49,175 nt of DNA. Source: Roseomonas sp. 18066. Its GTDB lineage: Bacteria; Pseudomonadota; Alphaproteobacteria; Acetobacterales; Acetobacteraceae. The notes under the pieces are model-generated. The model was not told where the DNA came from. It was given only the letters and a program-made list of their open reading frames with translations, and made no database searches. A program made the position numbers and the translations under genes. Shown here piece after piece: positions 26,590 to 35,310 of this stretch. Location of the stretch: assembly GCF_902706185.1 (NCBI RefSeq), contig NZ_CACSJM010000025.1, positions 1 to 49,175 on the forward strand, written 5' to 3'. Numbering within the stretch: the stretch's first letter is position 1; every line of letters begins with the position of its first letter.

Positions 26590-27530
26590 ACCGCCTGATG
26601 CTGCTGGGGGGCGCTGCCGCCATCGCGCTGCTGGCCGCCGCCTCCTCGCTGTTCACCGTCTACCAGACCGAGCAGGTGCTGGTGACGCGCTTCGGCCAGC
26701 CGGTGCGGGTGATCAACGACCCGGGCCTGCATGTGAAGCTGCCCTTCGTCGACACGGTGATCAGCTTCGACCGCCGGCTGCTCGACTTCGACGCCGGCGG
26801 CGAGGAGGTCATCCTCGGCGACCAGCGCCGGCTGATCATGGACAGCTTCACCCGCTTCCGCATCACCGACCCGCTGCTGTTCTTCCAGACGGTCGGCGCG
26901 CAGGAGGCGGGGATCCGCGCCCGGCTGTCCTCGATCGTGGTCTCGTCGCTGCGCCGCGTGCTGGGCAGCGAGAGCCTGCTGGCGGTGCTCTCGGCCGACC
27001 GCTCGCGGATCATGACGGAGATCCGCCGCCAGGTGAACGACGAGGCGCTGCGCTTCGGCGTGGCCGTGGAGGATGTCCGCATCCGCCGCGCCGACCTGCC
27101 GGAGGAGAACACCCAGGCGATCCTGCAGCGGATGCAGTCGGAGCGTGAGCGGGTCGCCCGCGAGGCGCGCGCCGAGGGCGCCGAGGTGGCCGCCCGCGTC
27201 CGCGCCGGCGCCGAGCGCGAGCGCACGGTCATCCTGGCCGAAAGCCAGGCCCAGGCCGACACGCTGCGCGGCCAGGGCGAGCAGGAGGCTATCCGCCTCT
27301 TCGCCGACGCCTTCCAGCGGGATCCGGAGTTCTACAGCTTCTACCGCTCGATGCAGGCCTATCGCGCGGCCTTCTCGGAGGGTGAGACGCGGCTGGTGCT
27401 GACCCCGGATTCGGAGTTCTTCCGGTATTTCCGGCAGAGCCAGCCGGGCACGCCGCTGCCCGGGCTGACGGTCACGCCGGCGCCGGTGGTTCCGGCACCG
27501 GTGACCCCGGCCCCGGCCCCGGCCAACTGA
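26586..27530 (+). CDS. hflC: HflC, SPFH-domain partner of HflK
   Basis: The 314-residue protein has one N-terminal membrane anchor (LLGGAAAIALLAAASSLFTV) followed by the SPFH domain: YQTEQVLVTRFGQPVRVINDPGLHVKLPFVDTVISFDRRLLDFD. Helical-tail motifs follow: MQSERERVAREARAEGAEVAARVRAGAERERTVILAESQAQADTLRGQGEQEAIRLFADAF and DPEFYSFYRSMQAYR, which are typical HflC. The C terminus is Pro/Ala/Val repeats (TPAPVVPAPVTPAP). The ATG overlaps the hflK stop as ATGA. Second gene of hflK-hflC-DUF2065, in turn followed by degP. Confidence 0.96.
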   Translation: MNRLMLLGGAAAIALLAAASSLFTVYQTEQVLVTRFGQPVRVINDPGLHVKLPFVDTVISFDRRLLDFDAGGEEVILGDQRRLIMDSFTRFRITDPLLFFQTVGAQEAGIRARLSSIVVSSLRRVLGSESLLAVLSADRSRIMTEIRRQVNDEALRFGVAVEDVRIRRADLPEENTQAILQRMQSERERVAREARAEGAEVAARVRAGAERERTVILAESQAQADTLRGQGEQEAIRLFADAFQRDPEFYSFYRSMQAYRAAFSEGETRLVLTPDSEFFRYFRQSQPGTPLPGLTVTPAPVVPAPVTPAPAPAN

Positions 27531-27537
27531 GAGAGAA

Positions 27538-27566
27538 GGCCCGGGCGGCGCCACGCCGCCCGGGCC
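27538..27566. other. Perfect 13-bp hairpin between hflC and the DUF2065 gene
   Basis: GGCCCGGGCGGCG (27538-27550), loop CCA, then its exact complement (27554-27566). It occupies most of the 46-bp gap and ends 11 bp before the next ATG. There is no T tract. It may be an mRNA processing or stability element setting different levels for hflKC and the small downstream gene. Confidence 0.6.
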
Positions 27567-27576
27567 GCCTTCACGC

Positions 27577-27768
27577 ATGACTCTTTTGCAGCTTCTTGCC
27601 GGCGCCTGCGCCTTCCTGGCGCTGGAGGGCCTGCTCTACGCCGCCTTCCCCGAGGCGATGCGGCGCATGCTGGCCTCGACCCTGGCCCTGGCGCCCGAAC
27701 GGCTGCGGCTGGTCGGGCTGGTGGTCGCCGCCTTCGGCATCGGCGTGGCCACCCTGCTGACGCGCTGA
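27577..27768 (+). CDS. DUF2065 small membrane protein
   Basis: The 63-residue protein matches the DUF2065 family: two hydrophobic helices, LLQLLAGACAFLALEGLLYAAFP and LRLVGLVVAAFGIGVATLLTR, joined by EAMRRMLASTLALAPER. The PEAMRRML motif between the helices is characteristic. It commonly follows hflC and precedes degP in alphaproteobacteria, as here, so a link to HflKC/FtsH is likely, though the function is unknown. Confidence 0.9.
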   Translation: MTLLQLLAGACAFLALEGLLYAAFPEAMRRMLASTLALAPERLRLVGLVVAAFGIGVATLLTR

Positions 27769-27879
27769 GCGAAAGCCTTCGCGGTCCCTCAAGGGATGGC
27801 GTGGCAGCATGCCCGCGCCGCCCGGGATGGCCCTGGGCATGCCCCCGGCCACATGGCAGGGCCTCCATCTTGGGTCACG

Positions 27880-27911
27880 AAAGCTGCAGGGAGGCTTTTT
27901 GCCGCAGCTTT
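27880..27911. other. Hairpin in the 258-bp gap upstream of degP
   Basis: AAAGCTGC (27880-27887) pairs with GCAGCTTT (27904-27911), with a T-rich centre (GGCTTTTTG). It may be a weak terminator for the DUF2065 transcript. I see no extracytoplasmic-stress-type promoter in the remainder of 27769-28026. Confidence 0.35.
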
Positions 27912-28026
27912 TCCCCGCCATGCTGCCGCCCGTCCCCTTCCTGTGATGCCGGGGCGGCCTTATGTCGGTTTCATCGCCGTGCGGCTTCCCGCCCGGATCC
28001 TGTTCGCTGCAAGCGAGGTTTGCCCG

Positions 28027-29622
28027 ATGCGTCTCGCCACCCTCCTCCTGAGCGCCACCGTGCTGACGGCGCCGCTCGCCGTTTCTGGCGCGGCCCTGGC
28101 GCAGTCCTCGGCCCAGTCCTCCCCGGCCGCGCCGCCGGCCGCCACCCCGGCGCAGCCGCCGACGCCGGCGCCCAACGCCGCGCCGGCCCCGGTCGCGGCG
28201 ACGCCGGAGAGCTTCGCGCCGCTGGCGCGCCGGCTGCTGCCCTCGGTGGTCAATATCCAGACCAGCCAGACGCTGCAGGCCCGCGCCGGCCGGCCGGATG
28301 CGCCGGAAATGCCGCAGGCGCCGCCGGGCAGCCCCTTCGAGGAGCTGTTCCGCGACTTCTTCGACCGCAACCGCCCGCCCGGCGGCGGCAATGCCCGCCC
28401 CGGCCAGCCGCCGCGCCGGCAGCAGAGCCAGGGCTCGGGCTTCATCATCGACGCCTCCGGCATCATCGTGACGAACAACCACGTCATCGACGGCGCCGAC
28501 GAGATCAACGTGGTGCTGCAGGACAACACCACGCTGCGGGCCGAGCTGGTGGGCGTCGACCCGCGCACGGACCTCGCCGTGCTGCGGGTCAAGTCGGAGA
28601 AGCCGCTGCCGGTGGTGCCGTTCGGTGATTCCGACCATGCCGAGGTCGGCGACTGGGTGCTGGCCATCGGCAATCCGCTCGGCTTCGGCGGCTCGGTCAC
28701 CTCTGGCATCGTCTCGGCGCGCGGCCGCAACATCAATGCCGGCCCCTATGACGACTTCATCCAGACGGATGCCGCCATCAACCGCGGCAATTCCGGCGGC
28801 CCGCTGTTCAATGTCCGCGGCGAGGTGATCGGCATCAACACCGCCATCGTCTCGCCCTCGGGCGGCTCGATCGGCATCGGCTTCGCCATTCCGTCGAACC
28901 TGGCGAAGAATGTCGTGGCGCAGCTGCGCGACGGCGGCCGGGTGCGGCGCGGCTGGGTCGGCGTGAACATCCAGCAGGTCACCGACGAGATCGCCGAGAG
29001 CCTGGGCCTGCAGGGCGGCACCCGCGGCGCCCTGGTCGCCCGCGCCCAGGAGGACGGCCCGGCGGCCAAGGCCGGCATCCAGAACGGCGACGTCGTGCTG
29101 CGCTTCAACAACCAGGATGTGCGGGAGATGCGCAACCTGCCGCGCATTGTCGCCGAGACGCCGGTCGGCACCAAGGCGCCGGTCACCGTCTGGCGCGGCG
29201 GCCGCGAGCACCAGCTGGAGATCACCGTCGCCGAGCTGCCGAACGAGCCGCAGCAGGCTTCCGCCCCGGCCGCCACCCCCTCGCGCCCCGGCGCGGTGGT
29301 GGAGCTGTCGGGCCTGGGGCTGAAGGTCGCGGCGCTGTCGGCCGAGGTGAAGGAGCGCTTCAGCCTGCGCGACGACGCCCGCGGCGTGGTGGTGACCGAG
29401 GTCACCCCGGGCAGCAATGCGGCGGAGCGCGGCATCACCGCCGGCGACATGATCGTCGAGGTGCAGCAGAACCGCGTCACCAACCCGCAGGAAGTGCAGG
29501 AGCAGCTGACCCGGCTGCGCCGGCAGAACCGCCCCAGCGCGCTGATGCTGATCGAGAATGGCCAGGGCCAGCGCTTCGTGCCGCTGCGCATCGCGCCGGA
29601 GCGCGGCAACAGCCCGGGCTGA
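28027..29622 (+). CDS. degP: Periplasmic serine protease/chaperone of the Do (DegP/HtrA) family
   Basis: The 531-residue protein has a signal peptide (MRLATLLLSATVLTAPLAVSG.., cut after ALA near residue 25) and an Ala/Pro linker. The trypsin-like domain has catalytic His152 (VTNNHVIDGAD), Asp182 (DPRTDLAVLR) and Ser256 (RGNSGGPLFN). Two PDZ domains follow: the first around RRGWVGVNIQQVTDEIAESLGL to about residue 405, the second from LSGLGLKVAALSAEVKERF to the end. It degrades or refolds damaged envelope proteins. The ATG at 28027 is chosen because it begins the signal peptide, with GCGAGG upstream; the frame extends further upstream but is not convincing. Followed by a strong terminator. Confidence 0.96.
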   Translation: MRLATLLLSATVLTAPLAVSGAALAQSSAQSSPAAPPAATPAQPPTPAPNAAPAPVAATPESFAPLARRLLPSVVNIQTSQTLQARAGRPDAPEMPQAPPGSPFEELFRDFFDRNRPPGGGNARPGQPPRRQQSQGSGFIIDASGIIVTNNHVIDGADEINVVLQDNTTLRAELVGVDPRTDLAVLRVKSEKPLPVVPFGDSDHAEVGDWVLAIGNPLGFGGSVTSGIVSARGRNINAGPYDDFIQTDAAINRGNSGGPLFNVRGEVIGINTAIVSPSGGSIGIGFAIPSNLAKNVVAQLRDGGRVRRGWVGVNIQQVTDEIAESLGLQGGTRGALVARAQEDGPAAKAGIQNGDVVLRFNNQDVREMRNLPRIVAETPVGTKAPVTVWRGGREHQLEITVAELPNEPQQASAPAATPSRPGAVVELSGLGLKVAALSAEVKERFSLRDDARGVVVTEVTPGSNAAERGITAGDMIVEVQQNRVTNPQEVQEQLTRLRRQNRPSALMLIENGQGQRFVPLRIAPERGNSPG

Positions 29623-29645
29623 TTTTTTCGTCAGTTCGAACAGGG

Positions 29646-29670
29646 AAGGGGGCCTCGCGGCCCCCTTTTT
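29646..29670 (+). terminator. Rho-independent terminator of degP
   Basis: AAGGGGGCC (29646-29654), loop TCGC, GGCCCCC (29659-29665), then TTTTT. It lies 24 bp past the degP stop, between convergent degP and serB. Confidence 0.88.
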
Positions 29671-29683
29671 CGTGGCCGCGGCT

Positions 29684-30574
29684 TTACGAGACGAACTCGG
29701 CGCGGCGATACCCCTGGGCGAAGAGAAGGGCCCGAAGGTCGTTATGATCCACCCGCACCCTGGCGGTCGCCGCCACGATCGGCTTGGCGTGATAGGCGAC
29801 GCCGAGGCCGGCCGCGCCGATCATCGCCAGGTCGTTGGCGCCGTCGCCCACCGCGACCGCGGCCGAGAGCGGCAGGCCGAGCTCGGCGCAGAGCCGCTTC
29901 AGCGTGGTCAGCTTGGCGTCGCGGTCGAAGACCGGCTCGGTCACCGTGCCGAGCAGGACCGTGCCGTCATCCTCCAGCACATTGGCGTGGTGGCTGCTGA
30001 ATCCGAGCTTTTCCGCGACCCGGCCGGTGAACCAGGTGAAGCCGCCGCTGGCCAGCGCGCAATGGGCGCCGTTGGCGCGCATGGTGCGGACCAGCTCGGC
30101 CGCGCCCGGCATCGGATGGGTCTGCGCCCAGGTCGCCTTGAGGGCATCCAGGGAAAGACCCTTCAGCATGGCCACCCGCTCGCGCAGCGCGGTGGCAAAA
30201 TCGATCTCGCCATTCATGCTGCGGCGGGTGATGGCGGCGACCTGTTCGCCGAAGCCGGCATAGGCGGCCAGCTCGTCCAGCGTCTCGCTGGTGACGATGG
30301 TGCTGTCCATGTCGGCGATCAGCAGCCGCTTGCGGCGGCCTTCCACCGCCTGGGCGACGGTGTCGACCGCCGCGCCGTCCAGCGCCTGGCGGGCGGCGGC
30401 CTCGGCCTGCTCCGGGGCCAGGCCGTCGAAGGGCAGGTCCACGGCCTCGGCCTCGGCCAGCCAGTCGGGGGCGCCGGTCGTGGCGCCGAGGGCGGCCAGC
30501 GCGTCGCGGACGCGGCTGGCCAGGGTCGCCGGCAGGGTGCCGGCGGGCGCGATCAGGGTGAGCAGGTGCTGCAT
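29684..30574 (-). CDS. serB: Phosphoserine phosphatase SerB
   Basis: The 296-residue HAD-family phosphatase catalyses the last step of serine synthesis. Motif I is at residues 86-92 (IADMDSTIV; Asp88 nucleophile, Asp90). Motif II is the Ser in CALASGGFTWFTGRVAEKLG. Motif III/IV is Lys in FDRDAKLTTLK and the Asp pair in AVAVGDGANDLAMIGAAGLGVAYHAKP. The N-terminal 80 residues form the ACT-like regulatory region usual in alphaproteobacterial SerB. ATG 30574 lies 26 bp from the divergent miaA start, so the two share a very compact promoter region. Confidence 0.96.
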   Translation of the reverse strand: MQHLLTLIAPAGTLPATLASRVRDALAALGATTGAPDWLAEAEAVDLPFDGLAPEQAEAAARQALDGAAVDTVAQAVEGRRKRLLIADMDSTIVTSETLDELAAYAGFGEQVAAITRRSMNGEIDFATALRERVAMLKGLSLDALKATWAQTHPMPGAAELVRTMRANGAHCALASGGFTWFTGRVAEKLGFSSHHANVLEDDGTVLLGTVTEPVFDRDAKLTTLKRLCAELGLPLSAAVAVGDGANDLAMIGAAGLGVAYHAKPIVAATARVRVDHNDLRALLFAQGYRRAEFVS

Positions 30575-30600
30575 GCGGGGCGGAAGATGCCCGCGGCCGC

Positions 30601-31596
30601 ATGACGGATCAACCTTTCGCCCTGTTCGTCGCGGGTCCCACCGCCAGCGGCAAGTCGGCCCTCGCCTTGGGCCTGGCCGAGCGCTGCGGCGGCGTGGTGA
30701 TCAACACCGACAGCATGCAGGTCTATGCCGGGCTCGAGGTGCTGACGGCGCAGCCAATGGCGGCCGAGCAGGCGGCTGTCCCGCACCGGCTTTATGGCGA
30801 GCGCGACCCGGGTGCTGCCGCCAGCGCCGCCTGGTGGCGCGGCCGGGCTTTGGCGGAAATGGACGCGGCCAGGGCGGCGGGCAAGCTGCCGATCCTCTGC
30901 GGCGGCACGGGGATGTATTTCCGCATTCTCGCCGAAGGGCTGGCGGAAGTGCCGCCGATCCCGGCCGAGGCCCGGGCCGAGGCGCGGGGGCTGCTGGCCG
31001 AGGAAGGCCCGGCGGCGCTGCATGCCCGGCTGGCCGAGGTGGACCCCGTGACGTCAGCGCGGCTGCGCCCCTCCGACAGCCAGCGCCTGGCCCGCGCCTT
31101 CGAGGTCTGGCGCGGCACGGGGAAGGGGCTGGCGGCCTGGCAGGCGGAATCGGGCGGCGCCCCGGCGCCCTGGCGGTTTGCCGCGATCCGCCTGGACCCG
31201 CCGCGCGACGCCCTGCGGGAAGCGATTGCGCAACGTTGGGCCGGCATGATCGCCGGCGGCGCGGTGGCCGAGGTCGAGGCGCTGCGGGCGAGGCGGCTCG
31301 ACCCCGCCTTGCCGGCGATGCGGGCGCATGGCGTGCCGGAGCTCTCGGCGATGCTGGACGGCGCCATCGACATGGCGGAGGCCGGGCGCCGCGCCTGCCT
31401 GGTCACCGGCCAGTACACCAAGCGGCAGGCGACCTGGTTCCGCCACCAGACCCTGGTGCCCGGTGAGGATGCCCCCCGGCAGACGCATACGATCCATGCG
31501 CGAGTCAGGGATCTGAAGCAATTTTCAGAAAGTCAAAGGCAGGAAATTTTCGCTTTTGTTTGTTCGCGCGTTGACGCGGCGGGAGAGCGAGCGTAG
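30601..31596 (+). CDS. miaA: tRNA dimethylallyltransferase MiaA
   Basis: The 331-residue enzyme adds the isopentenyl group to A37 of tRNAs reading UNN codons. P-loop GPTASGKS at 12-19, INTDSMQVYAGLEVLTAQP (Asp catalytic), PHRLYGERDP, LPILCGGTGMYFRIL and RPSDSQRLARAFEVWRGTGKGLAAWQ are all typical. The C-terminal block CLVTGQYTKRQATWFRHQ is conserved. The end (SESQRQEIFAFVCSRVDAAGERA) is an unusual tail beyond the standard length of about 300-315. It is the head of a co-directional run miaA-ilvB-ilvN-ilvC seen in many alphaproteobacteria. A candidate ilv promoter overlaps its last codons. Confidence 0.95.
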   Translation: MTDQPFALFVAGPTASGKSALALGLAERCGGVVINTDSMQVYAGLEVLTAQPMAAEQAAVPHRLYGERDPGAAASAAWWRGRALAEMDAARAAGKLPILCGGTGMYFRILAEGLAEVPPIPAEARAEARGLLAEEGPAALHARLAEVDPVTSARLRPSDSQRLARAFEVWRGTGKGLAAWQAESGGAPAPWRFAAIRLDPPRDALREAIAQRWAGMIAGGAVAEVEALRARRLDPALPAMRAHGVPELSAMLDGAIDMAEAGRRACLVTGQYTKRQATWFRHQTLVPGEDAPRQTHTIHARVRDLKQFSESQRQEIFAFVCSRVDAAGERA

Positions 31597-31599
31597 ATC
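31571..31599 (+). promoter_or_regulatory. Candidate ilvB promoter
   Basis: TTGACG (31571-31576), 17-bp spacer, TAGATC (31594-31599), overlapping the end of miaA. It predicts an 84-nt leader before ilvB. No branched-chain-rich leader peptide was found in that interval. Confidence 0.35.
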
Positions 31600-31689
31600 G
31601 GGGTCCCGGAAACGCTGGACGCAAGCGACGCATGGCAGCATGCGGCAGATCGCGGCGGCCAGCCCATCACAGGAAAGCCAGGCAGCATC

Positions 31690-33486
31690 ATGTCCTCCGC
31701 CACCCTTCCCGCCGCATCCGACACCCAGTCCCTGACGGGTGCCGAGATCGTCCTGCGCGCGCTGAAGGAACAGGGCGTCGAGGTTATCTTCGGCTATCCG
31801 GGCGGCGCCGTCCTGCCGATCTACGACGCCATCTTCAACCAGAACGCCATCCGCCACATCCTGGTCCGCCACGAGCAGGCGGCGGTGCATGCGGCGGAAG
31901 GCTATGCCCGCTCCACCGGCAAGGTGGGCTGCGTGCTGGTCACCTCCGGCCCCGGCGCCACCAATGCGGTGACCGGCCTGGTCGATGCGCTGCTGGACAG
32001 CATCCCCATCGTCTGCCTGACCGGCCAGGTGCCGACCCATCTGATCGGCAACGACGCCTTCCAGGAAGCCGACACCACCGGCATCACCCGGCCGGCGACC
32101 AAGCACAACTACCTGGTCAAGCAGATCGAGAAGCTGGCCGAGACGGTGCACGAGGCCTTCTACGTGGCGCGCTCCGGCCGGCCCGGGCCGGTGGTGATCG
32201 ACCTGCCGAAGGACATCCTGATCGGCAAGGGCCGCTACACCCCGGCGCCCGAGACCGAGCACCGCTCCTACCGCCCGCAGGTGGAGCCGGAGGCGGCGCA
32301 GATCGCCAAGGCCGTCGCCCTGCTGAAGGGCGCCAGGCGCCCGGTGGTCTATGCCGGCGGCGGCGTGATCAATGCCGGGCCCGAGGCCTCGGCGCTGCTG
32401 ACCAAGTTCACCCGGATGGCCGGGCTGCCGATCACCAACACGCTGATGGGCCTCGGCTGCTATCCGGCCAGCGACCCGCAATTCCTCGGCATGCTGGGCA
32501 TGCACGGCACCTATGAGGCGAATCTCGCCATGCATGGGTGCGACGTGATGTTCAACATCGGCGCCCGCTTCGACGACCGGGTGACCGGGCGGCTGAACGC
32601 CTTCGCGCCGACCTCGCTGAAGATCCACGCCGATATCGACCCGTCCTCGATCAATAAGAACGTCAAGGTGGAGGTGCCCATCGTCGGCGACGCCGCCGCC
32701 ACCCTGCGCGCGCTGATCGCCGCCTGGGAGGCGAGCCCGGCCGAGCAGGACCGCCCGGCGCTGGCCGAGTGGTGGCGCCAGATCGACGAATGGCGCGGCA
32801 AGAAGTGCCTGGCCTATGTCCAGGAAGGCAGCATCATCAAGCCGCAGCATGCGGTGAAGCGGCTGTTCGAGCTGACCCAGGAAAGCGGGCGGGAGACCTT
32901 CATCTCCACCGAGGTCGGCCAGCACCAGATGTGGGCCGCGCAGTATTTCGGCTTCGACAAGCCGAACCGTTGGATGACCTCGGGCGGGCTCGGCACCATG
33001 GGCTATGGCCTGCCGGCGGCGATGGGCGTGCAAGTCGCGCATCCGCAGGCGCTGTGCATCGACATCGCCGGCGAGGCCTCGATCCTGATGAACATCCAGG
33101 AGATGGCGACGCTGGCCCAGTACCGCCTGCCGGTGAAGGTGTTCATCCTGAACAACCAGTACATGGGCATGGTGCGGCAGTGGCAGGAGCTGCTGCATGG
33201 CGGCCGCTATTCCGAGAGCTACTCCGAGGCGCTGCCCGACTTCGTCAAGCTGGCGGAAAGCTTCCACGGCGTTGGCATGCGGGCCGAGAAGGCCGATGAC
33301 CTGGACCGGGTGATCCGCGAGATGATCGCCATCGACCGCCCGGTGATCGTCGATGTCTCCGTCGACGAGAAGGAGAATGTCTTCCCGATGATCCCGTCGG
33401 GGGCGGCGCATAACGAGATGCTGCTGGCCTCCAACCAGATCTCCGGCGGCCGGGGCGTCACCGACGAGGGCACCGCGCTGGTCTGA
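31690..33486 (+). CDS. ilvB: Acetolactate synthase large subunit (biosynthetic)
   Basis: The 598-residue thiamine-diphosphate/FAD enzyme makes acetolactate or acetohydroxybutyrate, the first common step of valine, leucine and isoleucine synthesis. Seen: TGAEIVLRALKEQGVEVIFGYPGGAVLPIYDAI, the catalytic Glu in VRHEQAAVHAAEGYARSTGKVG, CLTGQVPTHLIGNDAFQEAD, central FAD-binding region (NTLMGLGCYPASDPQFLGMLGMHG), and the C-terminal ThDP domain GLGTMGYGLPAAMG, IAGEASILMNIQEM and ILNNQYMGMVRQWQ. The ThDP motif, normally beginning GDG, reads GEA here. Arranged ilvB-ilvN-ilvC with short gaps. Confidence 0.96.
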   Translation: MSSATLPAASDTQSLTGAEIVLRALKEQGVEVIFGYPGGAVLPIYDAIFNQNAIRHILVRHEQAAVHAAEGYARSTGKVGCVLVTSGPGATNAVTGLVDALLDSIPIVCLTGQVPTHLIGNDAFQEADTTGITRPATKHNYLVKQIEKLAETVHEAFYVARSGRPGPVVIDLPKDILIGKGRYTPAPETEHRSYRPQVEPEAAQIAKAVALLKGARRPVVYAGGGVINAGPEASALLTKFTRMAGLPITNTLMGLGCYPASDPQFLGMLGMHGTYEANLAMHGCDVMFNIGARFDDRVTGRLNAFAPTSLKIHADIDPSSINKNVKVEVPIVGDAAATLRALIAAWEASPAEQDRPALAEWWRQIDEWRGKKCLAYVQEGSIIKPQHAVKRLFELTQESGRETFISTEVGQHQMWAAQYFGFDKPNRWMTSGGLGTMGYGLPAAMGVQVAHPQALCIDIAGEASILMNIQEMATLAQYRLPVKVFILNNQYMGMVRQWQELLHGGRYSESYSEALPDFVKLAESFHGVGMRAEKADDLDRVIREMIAIDRPVIVDVSVDEKENVFPMIPSGAAHNEMLLASNQISGGRGVTDEGTALV

Positions 33487-33545
33487 CCGGCCGCGCCGTT
33501 CCGCCTCGCCTTCGCCCCGACCGAGACCTTTCCGCAGGACTTTCC

Positions 33546-34070
33546 ATGCCCGACGCTTCCGACATGACGCAGCGCGCCGCGACCATCGCGGTGCTGGTGG
33601 AGAACGAGGCCGGCGTCCTCGCCCGCGTCATCGGCCTGTTCTCCGGCCGCGGCTACAACATCGACAGCCTGACCGTGGCCCCCGTCGATGCCGAGGGCCG
33701 GCTGTCGCGCATCACCGTCGTCACCTCGGGCACCGAGATGGTGATCGAGCAGATCAAGGCGCAGCTCGACCGTCTGGTGCCGGTGCACAAGGTCGCCGAC
33801 CTGACCCTGGAAGGCCCGCACCTGAACCGCGAGCTGGCGCTGATCAAGGTGGTGGGCTCCGGCTCCGCCCGGCAGGAGGCGCTGCGCCTGGCCGACGCCT
33901 TCCGCGCCCGGGTGGTGGACGCCACCACCGAGAGCTTCGTCTTCGAGATGACCGGCAGCGGCGAGAAGCTGGATGCCTTCATCAACCTGATGCGCCCGAT
34001 CGGCCTGGCCGAAGTGTCCCGCACCGGTGCCGTGGCGATCGCCCGCGGCACCTCGAGCCTGACCGGCTGA
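33546..34070 (+). CDS. ilvN: Acetolactate synthase small (regulatory) subunit
   Basis: The 174-residue ACT-domain subunit activates the catalytic subunit and mediates valine feedback inhibition. The N-terminal ACT domain reads ATIAVLVENEAGVLARVIGLFSGRGYNIDSLTVAPVDAEGRLSRITVVTSG (glycine of the ligand loop visible). Then VHKVADLTLEGPHLNRELALIKV, and the C-terminal domain with RVVDATTESFVFEMTGSGEKLDAFINLMRPIGLAEVSRTGAVAIARG. The length equals the long IlvH/IlvN class. ATG at 33546, 59 bp behind ilvB, with CCGCAGGACTTTCC upstream. Confidence 0.95.
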   Translation: MPDASDMTQRAATIAVLVENEAGVLARVIGLFSGRGYNIDSLTVAPVDAEGRLSRITVVTSGTEMVIEQIKAQLDRLVPVHKVADLTLEGPHLNRELALIKVVGSGSARQEALRLADAFRARVVDATTESFVFEMTGSGEKLDAFINLMRPIGLAEVSRTGAVAIARGTSSLTG

Positions 34071-34107
34071 AGCGGCGAGGGGGGCCGCCCCCTCCGTCGC
34101 GCCATGA

Positions 34108-35151
<1,044 letters not shown>

Positions 35152-35191
35152 GCCTGCCCGGCGCCCCGCCTCTGGCCTGAGGCGCCAACAG

Positions 35192-35248
35192 CCAGGAAAA
35201 AGATGGGGGTCCGGGGGAATTCATTCCCCCGGCCTTCGCTTTTTCTGG
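35192..35248. repeat. Solo end (copy B) of the palindrome-capped element, terminator-like
   Basis: The inner palindrome has 10-bp arms (CCGGGGGAAT and complement, 35211-35232) around TC. An outer pair, CCAGGAAAAAG (35192-35202) and CTTTTTCTGG (35239-35248), closes it. AAAAAGATGGGGGTCC before the palindrome is the terminal motif of the full elements. It lies 40 bp behind the ilvC stop; hairpin plus T5 could end the ilv transcript. The rest of 35152-35310 shows nothing else. Confidence 0.8.
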
Positions 35249-35310
35249 CCCTCTGCAACTGCGCCATGCATCCCCCGTTGGTGCAGGGCGCAGGCGGAGG
35301 GAGTTTTGGC

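Noticed and set aside
31597..31689. Branched-chain attenuator leader upstream of ilvB
   Set aside because: The short frames there lack Ile, Leu or Val clusters and no competing hairpins with a T tract were found.
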